Positions 45,601 through 54,466 of a stretch of DNA of 64,000 nt are shown here, piece after piece. Location of the stretch: positions 56,548 through 120,547 of the forward strand of contig CAMNOV010000001.1 of NCBI GenBank assembly GCA_946547105.1, given 5' to 3'. Every line of letters starts with the position of its first letter. The first letter of the stretch is position 1. The DNA is from an uncultured Clostridia bacterium (GTDB lineage: Bacteria > Bacillota > Clostridia > Oscillospirales > Oscillospiraceae). The notes under the pieces are model-generated. The model did no database searches and was not told the DNA's origin. It saw only the letters and a program-made list of their open reading frames with translations. A program made the position numbers and the translations under genes.

Positions 45601-48600
45601 GGCGCTGCAGGCCCGCTGGGACAAGGCGCTGGCCGAGGCCGTGCAGAATCGGGAAGCTGAGCGAGACGTCGAAGGCAACAAAAAAGCCGCCGAAGACGGC
45701 GGCCGCGTGCAGTATTCGAAAGAGGAGCAGGAAGAGATCCTTCATCTTCAAGATCAGATCAGAGCACACGAAGATGAGCTGAATGCCATGGATCCCGTGG
45801 CATCGATCAAAGTACCTGATACGATCGATCCATTTGATGTGAAAAAGATGATCAAATGGGCAATAAACATTCTAAAACCGTTTCGGGTCGTTGACACGAA
45901 ACTTATCGGAAAAGTTGAGCTTGACGCTGAGCAGATCGACAACAGCTTTAACTACTTGCCAAGCCCGAAAAGTAAAACGAGAAAGGAGAATACAAGGAGA
46001 GCTGTCATAGCTGCGTATCCGGCAATTCCGAAGGTTCTTAAGCAAGGGATTGAGATAGAAAGGCATGTGAAGCATAAAGGAAACAACCACGATACAGTTA
46101 CAATTGCCGCACCCGTGATGCTGAACAATGAGCGCGGGAACATGGGGGTTGTTGTAAAACTAACAAAAGGAAACCGATATAAAGTTCACAGAATTTTGAC
46201 CCCGGGAGGAGACCTCTTGACTCTGAATAGAGAAGAAGCAGGCCGTCAACCCGCGGGGCGGATTTCCGAAGAAATACCGGTGACGCCGCGCAAACTGCCT
46301 GCTTCTGATAATAAGATATCACAGACGGAGGATGATGTCAAGATTCAGAAATCCGAGCGGGACAACAGCGTGAGCGACCGGGAGCTCCTGCGGGAGGCGG
46401 CAGAGCACGAGGGTGCAAGCGAGGAACTGAAGAAGTACGCCAAGAAGGCCGACAATCTGGAAGCCTATCAGCACCGGCTGGAGCGACAGGAAGCCAAGCT
46501 TCGAAACGGAAATATCAGCTCAGAAGAGCGGGCCCAGGTCGAGAAGCGTATCAGCGAGACGAAGGCCCTGATCGGCAGAACACAGGATGCGTTGACCCAG
46601 ATGGAGCTGCGGCCGAGCATGCAGCAGGAGATCCAGGCTGCCAGAGAAACCTGGTGGAACGCGAACATGGGCGACGCCGTGCAGACGGCCCGAGAGATCC
46701 AGCGGGAAAACCGCGAGCTGAAGGAGGCCGTCGATTACTACCGCGAGCAGGCCAAGTTGACCGGACCGGAGAACCGACGCGTGGATCCGGCCGACGTCAA
46801 ACGTTTTGTCCGGGCCCTGCTGAAGGAGCACGAATCAAGCGCCGATGCAGAGAAGGTTTCCACCATACTGCAGAAGCTGGGCGACAAGCTGGTGCGCGGC
46901 GACAGCGGCAGCCTGGACTATTTCGAACTGAAGAGGCAGGCGGACAGAGCGGCAAAGCTGATTGTCGACGAGGTCTACAAGGACGTGAACGCAGAGATCG
47001 CGGACGAGCTGAGCGGCCTTTCCTCGCGCGTGAGGGAAGCCAGGCTGCAGATCAGCGACGAGCTGCGCGGGGACATTCCAGACTTCAACGCATGGCGGAA
47101 GGCGCGGCTCGGACGCTTCACGTTGGTCAATGAGGGCGGCAGGAGCATCGACGATTTCTATCAAACGCTGCGGGACGACTACGGCGAGGGACACTTCCCG
47201 TCTTCGATCACGTCCGCATCCGGACAGATCGAGCAGATCGAACGCAAACTGGATGCGGCCCGGCCGAGGTATCAGTACGCATACACCGAAATGCAGCACG
47301 ACGAAAGAGTGAGTCTCGTCTCGCAGGAGATCATGGACACGATCCTTTCGGGCGAGATCCGGGAGGCCGAGACCATCGCCGACAGGAACTATCGGAAGAT
47401 GCAGGAGCGCATGCTCACAGCCCGAGAAGCGCAGAGGGATGCCGAGCGCCGGGCAAACGCCGCCGAGCGCAGGGCAGACCGCGCGGAGGAGACAGCGCTC
47501 CGGCAGGCGCGCGAAGAGCAGCGGGAGATCACCCGAGATAAGATCACTCTGCTGCGGGAGGAACTGAACGAGGGGCGCGAGGCGCAGCAGAAGCGCATCA
47601 ACATCGAGCGCATGCGCGGCAGGCTGAGCCGCCTGATCCGGGAGAACAGCGCCAAGAAGCACGTGCCGGAGGCGCTGCGCGGAGACATCGGCAAGTTCCT
47701 GCTGAGCCTGGATACGCTGGGGCCGTTCAGCGAAGGCACCAAGAGCGAAGCGAAGTTCAAACAGGAAATGCAGGAGATCGAGCGCGCGCTCGGGAACATC
47801 ATGAACAACGGCGAGCTCGGGGATTTCTATGGAGACCTCGAGCTGACAGAGGGCGTGAAGGCCATGCTGCAGAACAACATCGCCGACGTGAGGGCTGCGA
47901 TCGGCGGCCTGGAAAACGGGAAGCAGGTAACACGCCGGATGAATCTCCAGCAGCTGCGCTCACTGGAAGAGACGCTGACCGTGCTGAGCACTGCTGTGAG
48001 GAACATGAACGAGCTGCTTTCCGACGGCGAACACCGCTACGCCCACATGGACGAGCTGGGCGAGCACACGATCAGCGAGACGCGAGAAATCGAGGAGAGG
48101 AAGAAGGCCGGAGGCGAACTCGGCCGACAGCTTAAGTGGGCGAACCTCACCCCATACTATGCCTTCAAGCGCTTCGGGGAAGCGGGGCAGGAGATCTTCC
48201 GCGGACTGACCAGAGGCTGGGGCAAGATGGCCCGGCACATCGAGCAGGTGCAGAGCTTTGCCGAGAACGCCTACACCGCAGAGGAAGCGAAGAGCTGGGA
48301 GCAGAAGGAGCACAGCTTCAAGCTGGTGCCTCGCGGTCTCAAGGCGGGATCTGAGAGCGCCGTGCTGAGCGGGGACATGGACTTGAAGAAGGACGCCGAG
48401 ACCGTGACGCTCACCGAGGCGCAGATCATGAGCCTATACTGCCTCAACAAGCGCGAGCAGGCGCGCGGTCACCTGTACGGCGCCGGCATCCGCATCGGGG
48501 ATTACCAGATTGGGAATCACAGGCCCACGACGCAGAGCGAGCATTATCTGCTGGATCTCGACGACATGGCGACGATCCTGAAGACGCTGAGCCCGCGACA

Positions 48601-51193
48601 GATCGAGGTCTGCGATACGCTGGTGAAGTACATGAACACCGTCGGCAGTTCCTGGGGCAACGAGGTGAGCATGAAGCTCTACGGCATCCGGGGCTTTACC
48701 GAGGAGAACTACTTTCCGATCCGCACCGACAGCACGCAGCACAAGGCGAAGACCAAGGACAGCGACCGGGGCAATCTGTTCCGACTGGCCAATCAGAGCT
48801 TCACGAAGCAGCTGACGAAGAACGCGAACAACGCGATCATCGTCGACAGCATCTTCGACGTCTGGTCCGATCACATGGCGGACATGGCCAAGTATAACGC
48901 GATGGTTCTGCCGATGCTGGACGCCATGCGCTGGTATAACTACCAGGCGGAAACGACGAGCGTGCAGCAGGCGCTGCAGCGCGCCTTCGGCGGAGAGGCC
49001 GGGCGCTACTTCCTGGACTTCATGCAGGACATGAACGGAGCGGGAGAGGGCGGACGCGGAGAGCAGGTGTTCAGCAAGCTGATGAGCGGAGTCAAGGTGG
49101 CCAGCGTAGGCGCCAACGTGCGCGTGGCGCTGCAGCAGCCGACCTCGATCGCGCGCGCTTCGCTGCTGGTGAATCCGAAATACCTGGCTGCCGGAGCCGC
49201 GATCAAGGGAGGCAGGGAAAAGGCCATCAAGTATTCCGGCCTTGCAGTATGGAAGGATCTCGGCTATTTCGACGTGAACGTGAACCGCGGCATGCGAGAG
49301 CAGATCAAGCATGCGGACACGCTGAAGGAGAAGATCCAGGACGTCAGCCTGACCCTTGCGGAAAAGGGAGACCAGCTCACTTGGGGCGCGCTGTGGAACG
49401 CCTGCGAGCTGGAGACCAAGGACAAGACCGGGCTCGCCGGCGAGGAGTTGATGCAGAAGACGGCCGAGCGCTTCGACGAGGTGATCCTGGCGACGCAGGT
49501 GATGGACAGCACGCTGACCCGCAGCTCCAACATGCGCAGCAAGAGCATGATGATGAAGGAGTTCACCGCTTTCATGGCCGAGCCGACGCTGACCTACAAC
49601 ATGCTGCTGGACTGCTACAGCGAGTTCGACAAGATCAAGCGGAGCAAGGGGACGGCCGCAGCCATGAGCCAGATGAAGGGGCCGGCCCTGCGAACCGCGG
49701 CCGTGTACTGCGTGAGCGCCGCGCTGACCGCCATCGCACAGGCCGTGGCCGACGCCGGGCGTGACGATGACGATTATGAGACCTGGCTGCAGAAGTTCAC
49801 GCAGCACTGGAGCGAGAACTTCTTCGACAACCTGAACCCGACGAAGCTTGTGCCGATCGTTCAGGATCTCTGGACGATGATCGTGGAAAAGAAGGACAAG
49901 CAGCTGCTTGTGCTGCAGCCGATCCAGCAGGGTCTGCAGGCTTATCAGATCTGGCGCGAGTGGTATCTTGTCGAGAGCGGGAAGCAGGACAAGGCGACGA
50001 AGACGACCTGGTACGGCAACATGACGATGTACGGCCAGATCTACAAGACGCTGCAGTTCTTCAGCAGCCTGAGCGGGCTACCGATGGGAGCGGCGACGAG
50101 GGAATTTCAGAGCGGGTACAACACACTCCTGCGGCCGCTGCTGAATGCCACCTGGGGCAAGGCAAGCGGGAAGGAGTTGCCGAAGTGGCGCACCTACGAC
50201 GGCGGGCCGCAGCGGCAGATCAAGAGCGCCTGGGAGAGCGGCCTTCTCGACGACGAGGAGGCGAAGAAGCTGCTGATCAGCGAGGGCGTGGCCAAGGACG
50301 AGACCGAAGCCGGAAAGACGATCTACTGCTGGAGCATCGACGGGGCGAGCGCATACAAGGCGGTCAAGGAGGCCGCGGTCAAGGGCGACACGAAGGCCTA
50401 CTGGGAAGCCATGAACGCCATGACAGCCGCCGGCTATACCGAAAAGGACGTGCAGACCGAGGTCAAAAAAGAAATCAAGCAACAGTATCTGCAGCCGGAG
50501 AGCGGGCTTGAGCTGAGCAAGGCCTACTGCGTCAGGTATCTGGTGCAGTTCGCCGGGATGGATCAGACCGACGCCGAGAAGCTCGCCCAGGAGTGGACCT
50601 GCTTCAAGGTGACCGGGATCGCCTATGACGACCTGAAGGAAGCCTACGTCAGCAGGGAGATCAGCGCGGATAGGGCGAAGCAGCTGCGCATGACCTACGG
50701 CGGGATCGATCAGACCAAAGCCAAGAAGACCGTGCTCGGCTGGGCCTGCGAGAAGGAATGCGGCTATGATCCCTCCGAACTGGACGACGCTTACATGGCC
50801 GGCGACCTGAACAGGAAAGACGCGAAGCGTCTGCTGCAGAAGTACGGGAACATGGACAGCGAGTCGGCGGAATTCGAGCTGCAGAAGCTGGACTTCCGGA
50901 AAAAAGTACCGGCTGCCTCGGACATCTCGGATGATGCATTAAGGGACTTCAAAGAATACGCCGAGCCGGCCGGGATCAGCGCGGCAACGTACTATAGCTT
51001 CTGGTCCGCGACTAAAGAAGGTGTGATAAAATCCGACCGTGACGCCAACGGGAAGGAAATCAAAGGCAAGAAAAGAAAGGATAAAGTCGTCGCATACATC
51101 AATGGGCTGAACTTGGAGGCAACTCAGAAGGATGCTCTGTTCCTTGTGTATTTTGCAGAAAGCGGCCTGAAAAAAGCACCATGGAACAAGTGA
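42689..51193 (+). CDS. 2834-aa polyvalent phage protein (probably injected with DNA)
   Basis: A very large protein, one base after the previous gene. A Gly/Ala-rich amphipathic region is near 400-445. A zincin-like site HEVTHFAEE near 853, with a downstream Glu in EEALSEVVADG, suggests a metallopeptidase domain. Residues about 1027-1213, encoded by AT-richer DNA, look like a separate toxin or LPD-type domain. Long coiled coils lie around 1225-1340 and 1560-1660. The C-terminal third has helical repeats (YDDLKEAYVSREISADRAK then YDPSELDDAYMAGDLNRKDAK). Such polyvalent proteins are thought to be packaged and delivered into the host. Domain names are tentative. Confidence 0.75.
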   Translation: MTKDEFLKSRQGSDARQSSPASEQTGKTSASSAGSGTLTKQEFLKLRQQGGQLPWQDESPYASLLPGYQPKQQRSGQVFTFSGAGGKIDGGSEWRRDIDVTDGNRLVNLASYDSATDRFLRELQEERDKAAASGMSSEDWYAQRKNELQILSEENAKAQGAKQKASAGLGAGAAAGEFGYMFEDERKAAEEAYGSAKDEADKAFQALQDAKKRLSYAELFRWDDTRNGEGFQAAAEKGAASDRNKVTLAERERENILNGGYNSDVNVLMRDDYDPYFDIDPESLLAYTHMSEDEKEIYNYLLGARGEQAADEYLEDIRETLNARQGYAAAERIEQQGKGLRLVNELALAGGSGLENAVEGIGQNFSAKARKTSPTQYASQYARQNIERHSGPRLAGRSLEGVAYDATNTMANMVPSLAVGAINPIAGAATMGLQSKGNAYKQALDEGYTRGQAEIYSFTIGTAEAGLQYLLGGFAKLGGIEQFTGKMTAKIGKAGLRAAAEIGIDIVGENTEEYLQNKLEPLLRNTIFGENNEIRLWDDEDTYTLILTTLTTGIMNGAEKGVNVALTRNQIRSVGKSWMQQGLDTELIEKAAAMEDSSVQQLATQLQAEGHKPSARELGELAIAYEAAGGDMSFVIEHSLKTDEKATDAIRKTEGQDAVPGGENAAETEIERAAAIHGKDAKVIEDMYQEGQDADEYARAMDAGINLLAAEGSNREALDRSSLTAYLTEQQKNAAWEIGHVKYENRQQRAAELSRRGSEREVSEIRQGNVSYEGATIDGVEYQGVDRAALSEQTRKQADACGSLAESLGVDLTFFDGEGSDTQGAYRQGGKIYLNVNAKGSMGEALLVSTFSHEVTHFAEEYGGTAYEELRSYVVKTLAGNDTAKFEQLVEAKRKTRGGISYEEALSEVVADGCEMMLRDTHAPERLARENPTLLRQICDWLDGWVKKIKAAFGGVDARHPEAKALMENAEALQARWDKALAEAVQNREAERDVEGNKKAAEDGGRVQYSKEEQEEILHLQDQIRAHEDELNAMDPVASIKVPDTIDPFDVKKMIKWAINILKPFRVVDTKLIGKVELDAEQIDNSFNYLPSPKSKTRKENTRRAVIAAYPAIPKVLKQGIEIERHVKHKGNNHDTVTIAAPVMLNNERGNMGVVVKLTKGNRYKVHRILTPGGDLLTLNREEAGRQPAGRISEEIPVTPRKLPASDNKISQTEDDVKIQKSERDNSVSDRELLREAAEHEGASEELKKYAKKADNLEAYQHRLERQEAKLRNGNISSEERAQVEKRISETKALIGRTQDALTQMELRPSMQQEIQAARETWWNANMGDAVQTAREIQRENRELKEAVDYYREQAKLTGPENRRVDPADVKRFVRALLKEHESSADAEKVSTILQKLGDKLVRGDSGSLDYFELKRQADRAAKLIVDEVYKDVNAEIADELSGLSSRVREARLQISDELRGDIPDFNAWRKARLGRFTLVNEGGRSIDDFYQTLRDDYGEGHFPSSITSASGQIEQIERKLDAARPRYQYAYTEMQHDERVSLVSQEIMDTILSGEIREAETIADRNYRKMQERMLTAREAQRDAERRANAAERRADRAEETALRQAREEQREITRDKITLLREELNEGREAQQKRINIERMRGRLSRLIRENSAKKHVPEALRGDIGKFLLSLDTLGPFSEGTKSEAKFKQEMQEIERALGNIMNNGELGDFYGDLELTEGVKAMLQNNIADVRAAIGGLENGKQVTRRMNLQQLRSLEETLTVLSTAVRNMNELLSDGEHRYAHMDELGEHTISETREIEERKKAGGELGRQLKWANLTPYYAFKRFGEAGQEIFRGLTRGWGKMARHIEQVQSFAENAYTAEEAKSWEQKEHSFKLVPRGLKAGSESAVLSGDMDLKKDAETVTLTEAQIMSLYCLNKREQARGHLYGAGIRIGDYQIGNHRPTTQSEHYLLDLDDMATILKTLSPRQIEVCDTLVKYMNTVGSSWGNEVSMKLYGIRGFTEENYFPIRTDSTQHKAKTKDSDRGNLFRLANQSFTKQLTKNANNAIIVDSIFDVWSDHMADMAKYNAMVLPMLDAMRWYNYQAETTSVQQALQRAFGGEAGRYFLDFMQDMNGAGEGGRGEQVFSKLMSGVKVASVGANVRVALQQPTSIARASLLVNPKYLAAGAAIKGGREKAIKYSGLAVWKDLGYFDVNVNRGMREQIKHADTLKEKIQDVSLTLAEKGDQLTWGALWNACELETKDKTGLAGEELMQKTAERFDEVILATQVMDSTLTRSSNMRSKSMMMKEFTAFMAEPTLTYNMLLDCYSEFDKIKRSKGTAAAMSQMKGPALRTAAVYCVSAALTAIAQAVADAGRDDDDYETWLQKFTQHWSENFFDNLNPTKLVPIVQDLWTMIVEKKDKQLLVLQPIQQGLQAYQIWREWYLVESGKQDKATKTTWYGNMTMYGQIYKTLQFFSSLSGLPMGAATREFQSGYNTLLRPLLNATWGKASGKELPKWRTYDGGPQRQIKSAWESGLLDDEEAKKLLISEGVAKDETEAGKTIYCWSIDGASAYKAVKEAAVKGDTKAYWEAMNAMTAAGYTEKDVQTEVKKEIKQQYLQPESGLELSKAYCVRYLVQFAGMDQTDAEKLAQEWTCFKVTGIAYDDLKEAYVSREISADRAKQLRMTYGGIDQTKAKKTVLGWACEKECGYDPSELDDAYMAGDLNRKDAKRLLQKYGNMDSESAEFELQKLDFRKKVPAASDISDDALRDFKEYAEPAGISAATYYSFWSATKEGVIKSDRDANGKEIKGKKRKDKVVAYINGLNLEATQKDALFLVYFAESGLKKAPWNK

Positions 51194-51204
51194 ATCACCA
51201 TGCG

Positions 51205-51234
51205 AAGAGGCAGGGGATACCCTGCCTCTTTTTC
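51205..51234 (+). terminator. Terminator after the giant gene
   Basis: AAGAGGCAGGG pairs with CCCTGCCTCTT around GATA, followed by T-rich TTTTTC. It lies just upstream of repeat copy 2. Confidence 0.9.
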
Positions 51235-51251
51235 TTTGAAAAAGTTTAAGG

Positions 51252-51298
51252 CCTGTCGTAGAGAAAGGCGGCGGGTAGTCGGTAGACTTTGAGCAGAA
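51252..51298 (+). promoter_or_regulatory. Repeated 37-nt element, copy 2, upstream of scaffold/capsid
   Basis: Matches copy 1 (35121-35157) at 34 of 37 positions (51252-51288), with GCAGAA again 5 bases after the block. The three changes are single substitutions. The stem here is shorter (AGTC/GACT around GGTA). It begins 18 bases after the giant gene's terminator. The remaining leader to 51361 holds nothing else I can name. Confidence 0.7.
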
Positions 51299-51361
51299 CA
51301 GGGGGAGTCATCCGCCCGCGGCAAATACTTCCGGCCGCAAAGAGGATCGTAAAGGAGACCT

Positions 51362-52381
51362 ATGGAAGACATGATGATTCTGGGCCTGCAGTTCTTCGCC
51401 GGGGAAGGCGCAACCGGCGGCGAAGGCGGAAGCGGGGGAGGATCGGATCCGGGCGTAACAGCTGCCGCCCCGGGGCAGGAGGCACAACTGGAACAGCTGG
51501 GCGTACCCAGAAGCGAGGCGAAAAAATACGGGGCGAAAATGAGGATGCCGCAGCCGGCGCAGCCGACGGAGCCGAAAGGCGAACCTGTCGCGCCGGATCC
51601 GGCAGGGCAGACCCCCGCTGCCGAGCCTGCGGAGGGGCAGAAGCCGACGCGGAAAAACCTGGCGGAGCTTATCAAGGAAGACCCGGAGCTCAACCGTGAG
51701 CTGCAGGGGATCCTGAGTGAGCGGGTCAAGGGATTCGCGCAGGCACGTGACACGCTGAAAGGTCTGGAACCGGCGCTGGCGATCATCGCCAGGAGCTACG
51801 GGATGGACGTCAGCGATATGAGCAAGCTGGACTACGGTGAGCTCAGTAAGCACGTGACCGAAGACGACCGCTATTGGGAAGAACTTGCCGGAGAGTACGG
51901 CGTGACTCCGGACGTGGCCAGAAAGATCAAGGGCTATGAACAGCTGCAGGAAGCGGAGACGCAGCGGCAGCAGCAGGCGCAGCAGGACAGAATGTTCCGC
52001 AATCACATTGCGAAGCTGGTCCAGCAGGGCGAGGAGCTGAAGACAGTCTTCAAAGACTTCGACCTCATGCGCGAGCTGCAGGATCCGAACTTCAAGCGAC
52101 TGACGAGCCCGGAGGTCGGGCTGAGCGTTAAGGACGCCTACTACACGGTCCACCGGGAAGAAATCCGAAAAGCGGAAAACGAACTGATCGCACAGCGAAC
52201 CAGGGAAGCCATGGCCAACAGCATCGCGGCCGGCCAGTACAGGCCGCGGGAAGGCGGCGGCGGACAGGCTGCCAGCACGGGCGGGCTCAGCCGGACCAAA
52301 TGGGACAAGGCGAGCATCGCAGCCGTCAAGAAGGAGGCAGAGGCCGCCATCGCCCGGGGAGAAACATACTACATCAGATAG
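51362..52381 (+). CDS. Scaffolding-like protein with LGLQFFA protease signal
   Basis: A 339-aa protein. It begins MEDMMILGLQFFAGEG, matching the Prp cleavage signal (cut after FFA, or just before the following Gly). Then comes a disordered Gly/Pro/Ala-rich region (about 15-105) and a helical middle with EAETQRQQQAQQDRM. The position before the major capsid and these features suit a scaffold. AAAGGAG 6 bases upstream. Confidence 0.8.
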   Translation: MEDMMILGLQFFAGEGATGGEGGSGGGSDPGVTAAAPGQEAQLEQLGVPRSEAKKYGAKMRMPQPAQPTEPKGEPVAPDPAGQTPAAEPAEGQKPTRKNLAELIKEDPELNRELQGILSERVKGFAQARDTLKGLEPALAIIARSYGMDVSDMSKLDYGELSKHVTEDDRYWEELAGEYGVTPDVARKIKGYEQLQEAETQRQQQAQQDRMFRNHIAKLVQQGEELKTVFKDFDLMRELQDPNFKRLTSPEVGLSVKDAYYTVHREEIRKAENELIAQRTREAMANSIAAGQYRPREGGGGQAASTGGLSRTKWDKASIAAVKKEAEAAIARGETYYIR

Positions 52382-52416
52382 CCGGGGCCGAGCTCCCCGG
52401 CGGAAGGGAGCAACAT

Positions 52417-53730
52417 ATGAGAAACATGATCCTTGGCCTGCAGTTCTTCGCGGACGCGGGCACGCTGGTCAACACCAGCGTTAATTACGCGAATGCCTAC
52501 GATCCCTCGCAGGCGCAGAGCTTCAGCCCTCCGGACACGCTGAGTCCGGAGATGAAGACCTTCTATGACACCGCCCTCCTGGAGCACGCGCGCGACAAAC
52601 TGGTCTATGCGCAGTTCGCCAAGAGACAGCCGCTGCCGAAGAACCACGGCAAGAATGTCGAATGGCGCAAGTTCAACACCTTCAAGAAGGCGACGCAGCT
52701 GGTCGAAGGCGTGATCCCCACCGGCCAGAAGATGGGCCTCGTGACGATCACGGGCAGCATCGATCAGTTCGGTACGTACACGTCGATCAGCGACCGCCTG
52801 GAGCTGAGGGGCTACGACCCGATCATCATGGTGGCCACCGAGGAGATGGGCGCTTCCGGCGCCCGCACGCAGGAGGAGCTGATCCGCGACGCGCTGTTCG
52901 CCGGGACGAACGTCCTCTACTGCGACAAGATCGCCGCCGCCAACGGCGCCGCGACCAAGGTCAGCAAGCAGTCCGACCTCGTCGACAACGCCAGCTACAG
53001 CTGCCGCATGACCGACAGCATGGTCCTGAAGATGCGCACGATCATGCGCAAGAACAAGGCGCCCACGATCAACGGCTGGTACGTCGCCGTGATCCATCCC
53101 TCTGTGGAGGAAGATCTCCGCAGATGCCAGGGCTGGCGCGAGGCCCACATGTACGCGCAGCCGGAAGAGATCTACAAGGACGAGATCGGCGAGCTGCACG
53201 GCATCCGCTTCATTTCGAGCGAGAACGCGCCCGTGTTCAAGGCTGCGCCCCTGCACGCTGCGGGCAGAACCCTGCTGATCAACTACCAGAGCGGCTACAC
53301 CGGCGCCATCACCAGCGTCGCATTTGACGGCGGCACGGTGGCGAACGACGCGCTGAAGGATCACTATATTTCCATCAACGGCGTCGTGGCCAAGGTGACC
53401 GGCAACACCGCCAACAGCATCAGCTTCGCCTCCACCAACTTCGGCAGCATCGCCGACAACACGGTGATCTATCCCGCCGACTTCGGTGCGGACGACGTCG
53501 CCGCCTACGCGACCTACGTCTTCGGCGCCGACAGCTTCGGCATCATCGATCCGGAGGCCGGCGGCATGGAGATGATCGTGAAGAGCCGCGAGCAGGCCGG
53601 CGGCCCGCTGAATCAGTTCAGCACCGTGGGCTACAAGTTCGAGTCGAACGGCGCGACGATCCTCTACGAGGAACGCCTGCTGCGCGTGATGAGCACGAGC
53701 AGCTACTCCGACACCGACGAGGCCAACTAA
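52417..53730 (+). CDS. Major capsid protein, N4-gp56 family
   Basis: A 437-aa capsid protein. It starts MRNMILGLQFFADAG, so the same protease signal as in the scaffold would be removed. Then TSVNYANAYDPSQAQSF, LPKNHGKNVEWRKFNTF and GVIPTGQKMGL follow, the N4-gp56 pattern of HK97-fold podovirus capsids. ATG 52417 was chosen for GGAAGGGAG 8 bases upstream; the longer frame runs back into the scaffold gene. Confidence 0.92.
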   Translation: MRNMILGLQFFADAGTLVNTSVNYANAYDPSQAQSFSPPDTLSPEMKTFYDTALLEHARDKLVYAQFAKRQPLPKNHGKNVEWRKFNTFKKATQLVEGVIPTGQKMGLVTITGSIDQFGTYTSISDRLELRGYDPIIMVATEEMGASGARTQEELIRDALFAGTNVLYCDKIAAANGAATKVSKQSDLVDNASYSCRMTDSMVLKMRTIMRKNKAPTINGWYVAVIHPSVEEDLRRCQGWREAHMYAQPEEIYKDEIGELHGIRFISSENAPVFKAAPLHAAGRTLLINYQSGYTGAITSVAFDGGTVANDALKDHYISINGVVAKVTGNTANSISFASTNFGSIADNTVIYPADFGADDVAAYATYVFGADSFGIIDPEAGGMEMIVKSREQAGGPLNQFSTVGYKFESNGATILYEERLLRVMSTSSYSDTDEAN

Positions 53731-53738
53731 GCAAAACG

Positions 53739-53765
53739 GGGAGGGTTCCGGTCCGGAGTCCTCCC
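53739..53765 (+). terminator. Hairpin after the capsid gene
   Basis: GGGAGG pairs with CCTCCC, with an inner CCGG/CCGG. No long T-run follows. It may stabilise capsid mRNA or partly reduce transcription downstream. Confidence 0.5.
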
Positions 53766-53787
53766 TATGAAAAAGAAAGGAGCCATC

Positions 53788-54036
53788 ATGGCGAATAACA
53801 AAAAGGACGTCGTCGACGACGGCCTGGAAGAAATCTATATCCCGCGCTCCGGGACCGGAGAGGAAGAGCAGCTCGTGATCGGCATTAACGGCGTGAACAC
53901 CGTGATCCCGAAGGGGATCCGCGTGAGGGTCAAGCCGGAGGTGGCCGAGGAGGTCAGGAGAAGCCAGGCTGCGAAGGATCTGATGTACCGCCGCAAGGAG
54001 GAAATGATCCGCCAGGCGCAGGAGAACAGCAAGTGA
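53788..54036 (+). CDS. Small head-associated phage protein
   Basis: An 82-aa protein (MANNKKDVVDDGLEEIYIPR...). ATG 53788 follows GAAAGGAG with 5 bases. GINGVNTVIPKG and a basic helical tail are seen in small proteins that follow capsid genes. Exact role unknown. Confidence 0.7.
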   Translation: MANNKKDVVDDGLEEIYIPRSGTGEEEQLVIGINGVNTVIPKGIRVRVKPEVAEEVRRSQAAKDLMYRRKEEMIRQAQENSK

Positions 54037-54040
54037 GCGG

Positions 54041-54065
54041 GAGGGGCCTTTTGAAAGGGCCCCTC
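54041..54065 (+). terminator. Hairpin between head genes
   Basis: GAGGGGCC pairs with GGCCCCTC around a 9-base loop. No T-run, so likely an mRNA structure or weak attenuator. Confidence 0.45.
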
Positions 54066-54091
54066 GCAAAGCATAAGGAGGAAGTGAAGAC

Positions 54092-54457
54092 ATGACAATC
54101 GGAGACGTCATCAACCGCGTGGACGAGCTGGCGCCGAACCAATACAGCGAGGAGCAGAAGATCCGCTGGCTGACAGGCCTGGACGGAAAGATCTTTGAGG
54201 AGATCATCCGGACGCACCAGGATCCCGTCAGAGAAAACTTCAGCGTCTATGAGGACACGAGCTGCGAGCTGCTTGTCCCGTTCCCTTATGCGGAGGATCT
54301 CTATTCCTGGTACCTGCAGGCGATGATCGCGGCACAGAACGCAGAAAGCGCAAAGTTTGAGCAGCTGCGCGTGCTGTATAACGACGCGCTGAAACAGTAT
54401 CAGGATTGGTACAACCGGACGCACCGGCCGATCAGCGGGCCCCGGTTCTGGTTTTGA
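54092..54457 (+). CDS. Head-tail adaptor-like protein
   Basis: A 121-aa protein (MTIGDVINRVDELAPNQYSEEQKIRWL...). The pattern, with ELLVPFPYAEDLYSWYLQA near 62-80, is common for the small adaptor protein after podovirus capsids, which sits between portal and tail. AAGGAGGAAG precedes the ATG. Confidence 0.75.
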   Translation: MTIGDVINRVDELAPNQYSEEQKIRWLTGLDGKIFEEIIRTHQDPVRENFSVYEDTSCELLVPFPYAEDLYSWYLQAMIAAQNAESAKFEQLRVLYNDALKQYQDWYNRTHRPISGPRFWF

Positions 54458-54466
54458 GGTGAGCGC

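Noticed and set aside
42863-45769. Very long minus-strand frame (968 aa) opposite the giant gene
   Set aside because: Codon shadow of the GC-rich plus-strand gene; no RBS, low-complexity Leu/Val-rich translation and no recognisable motif.
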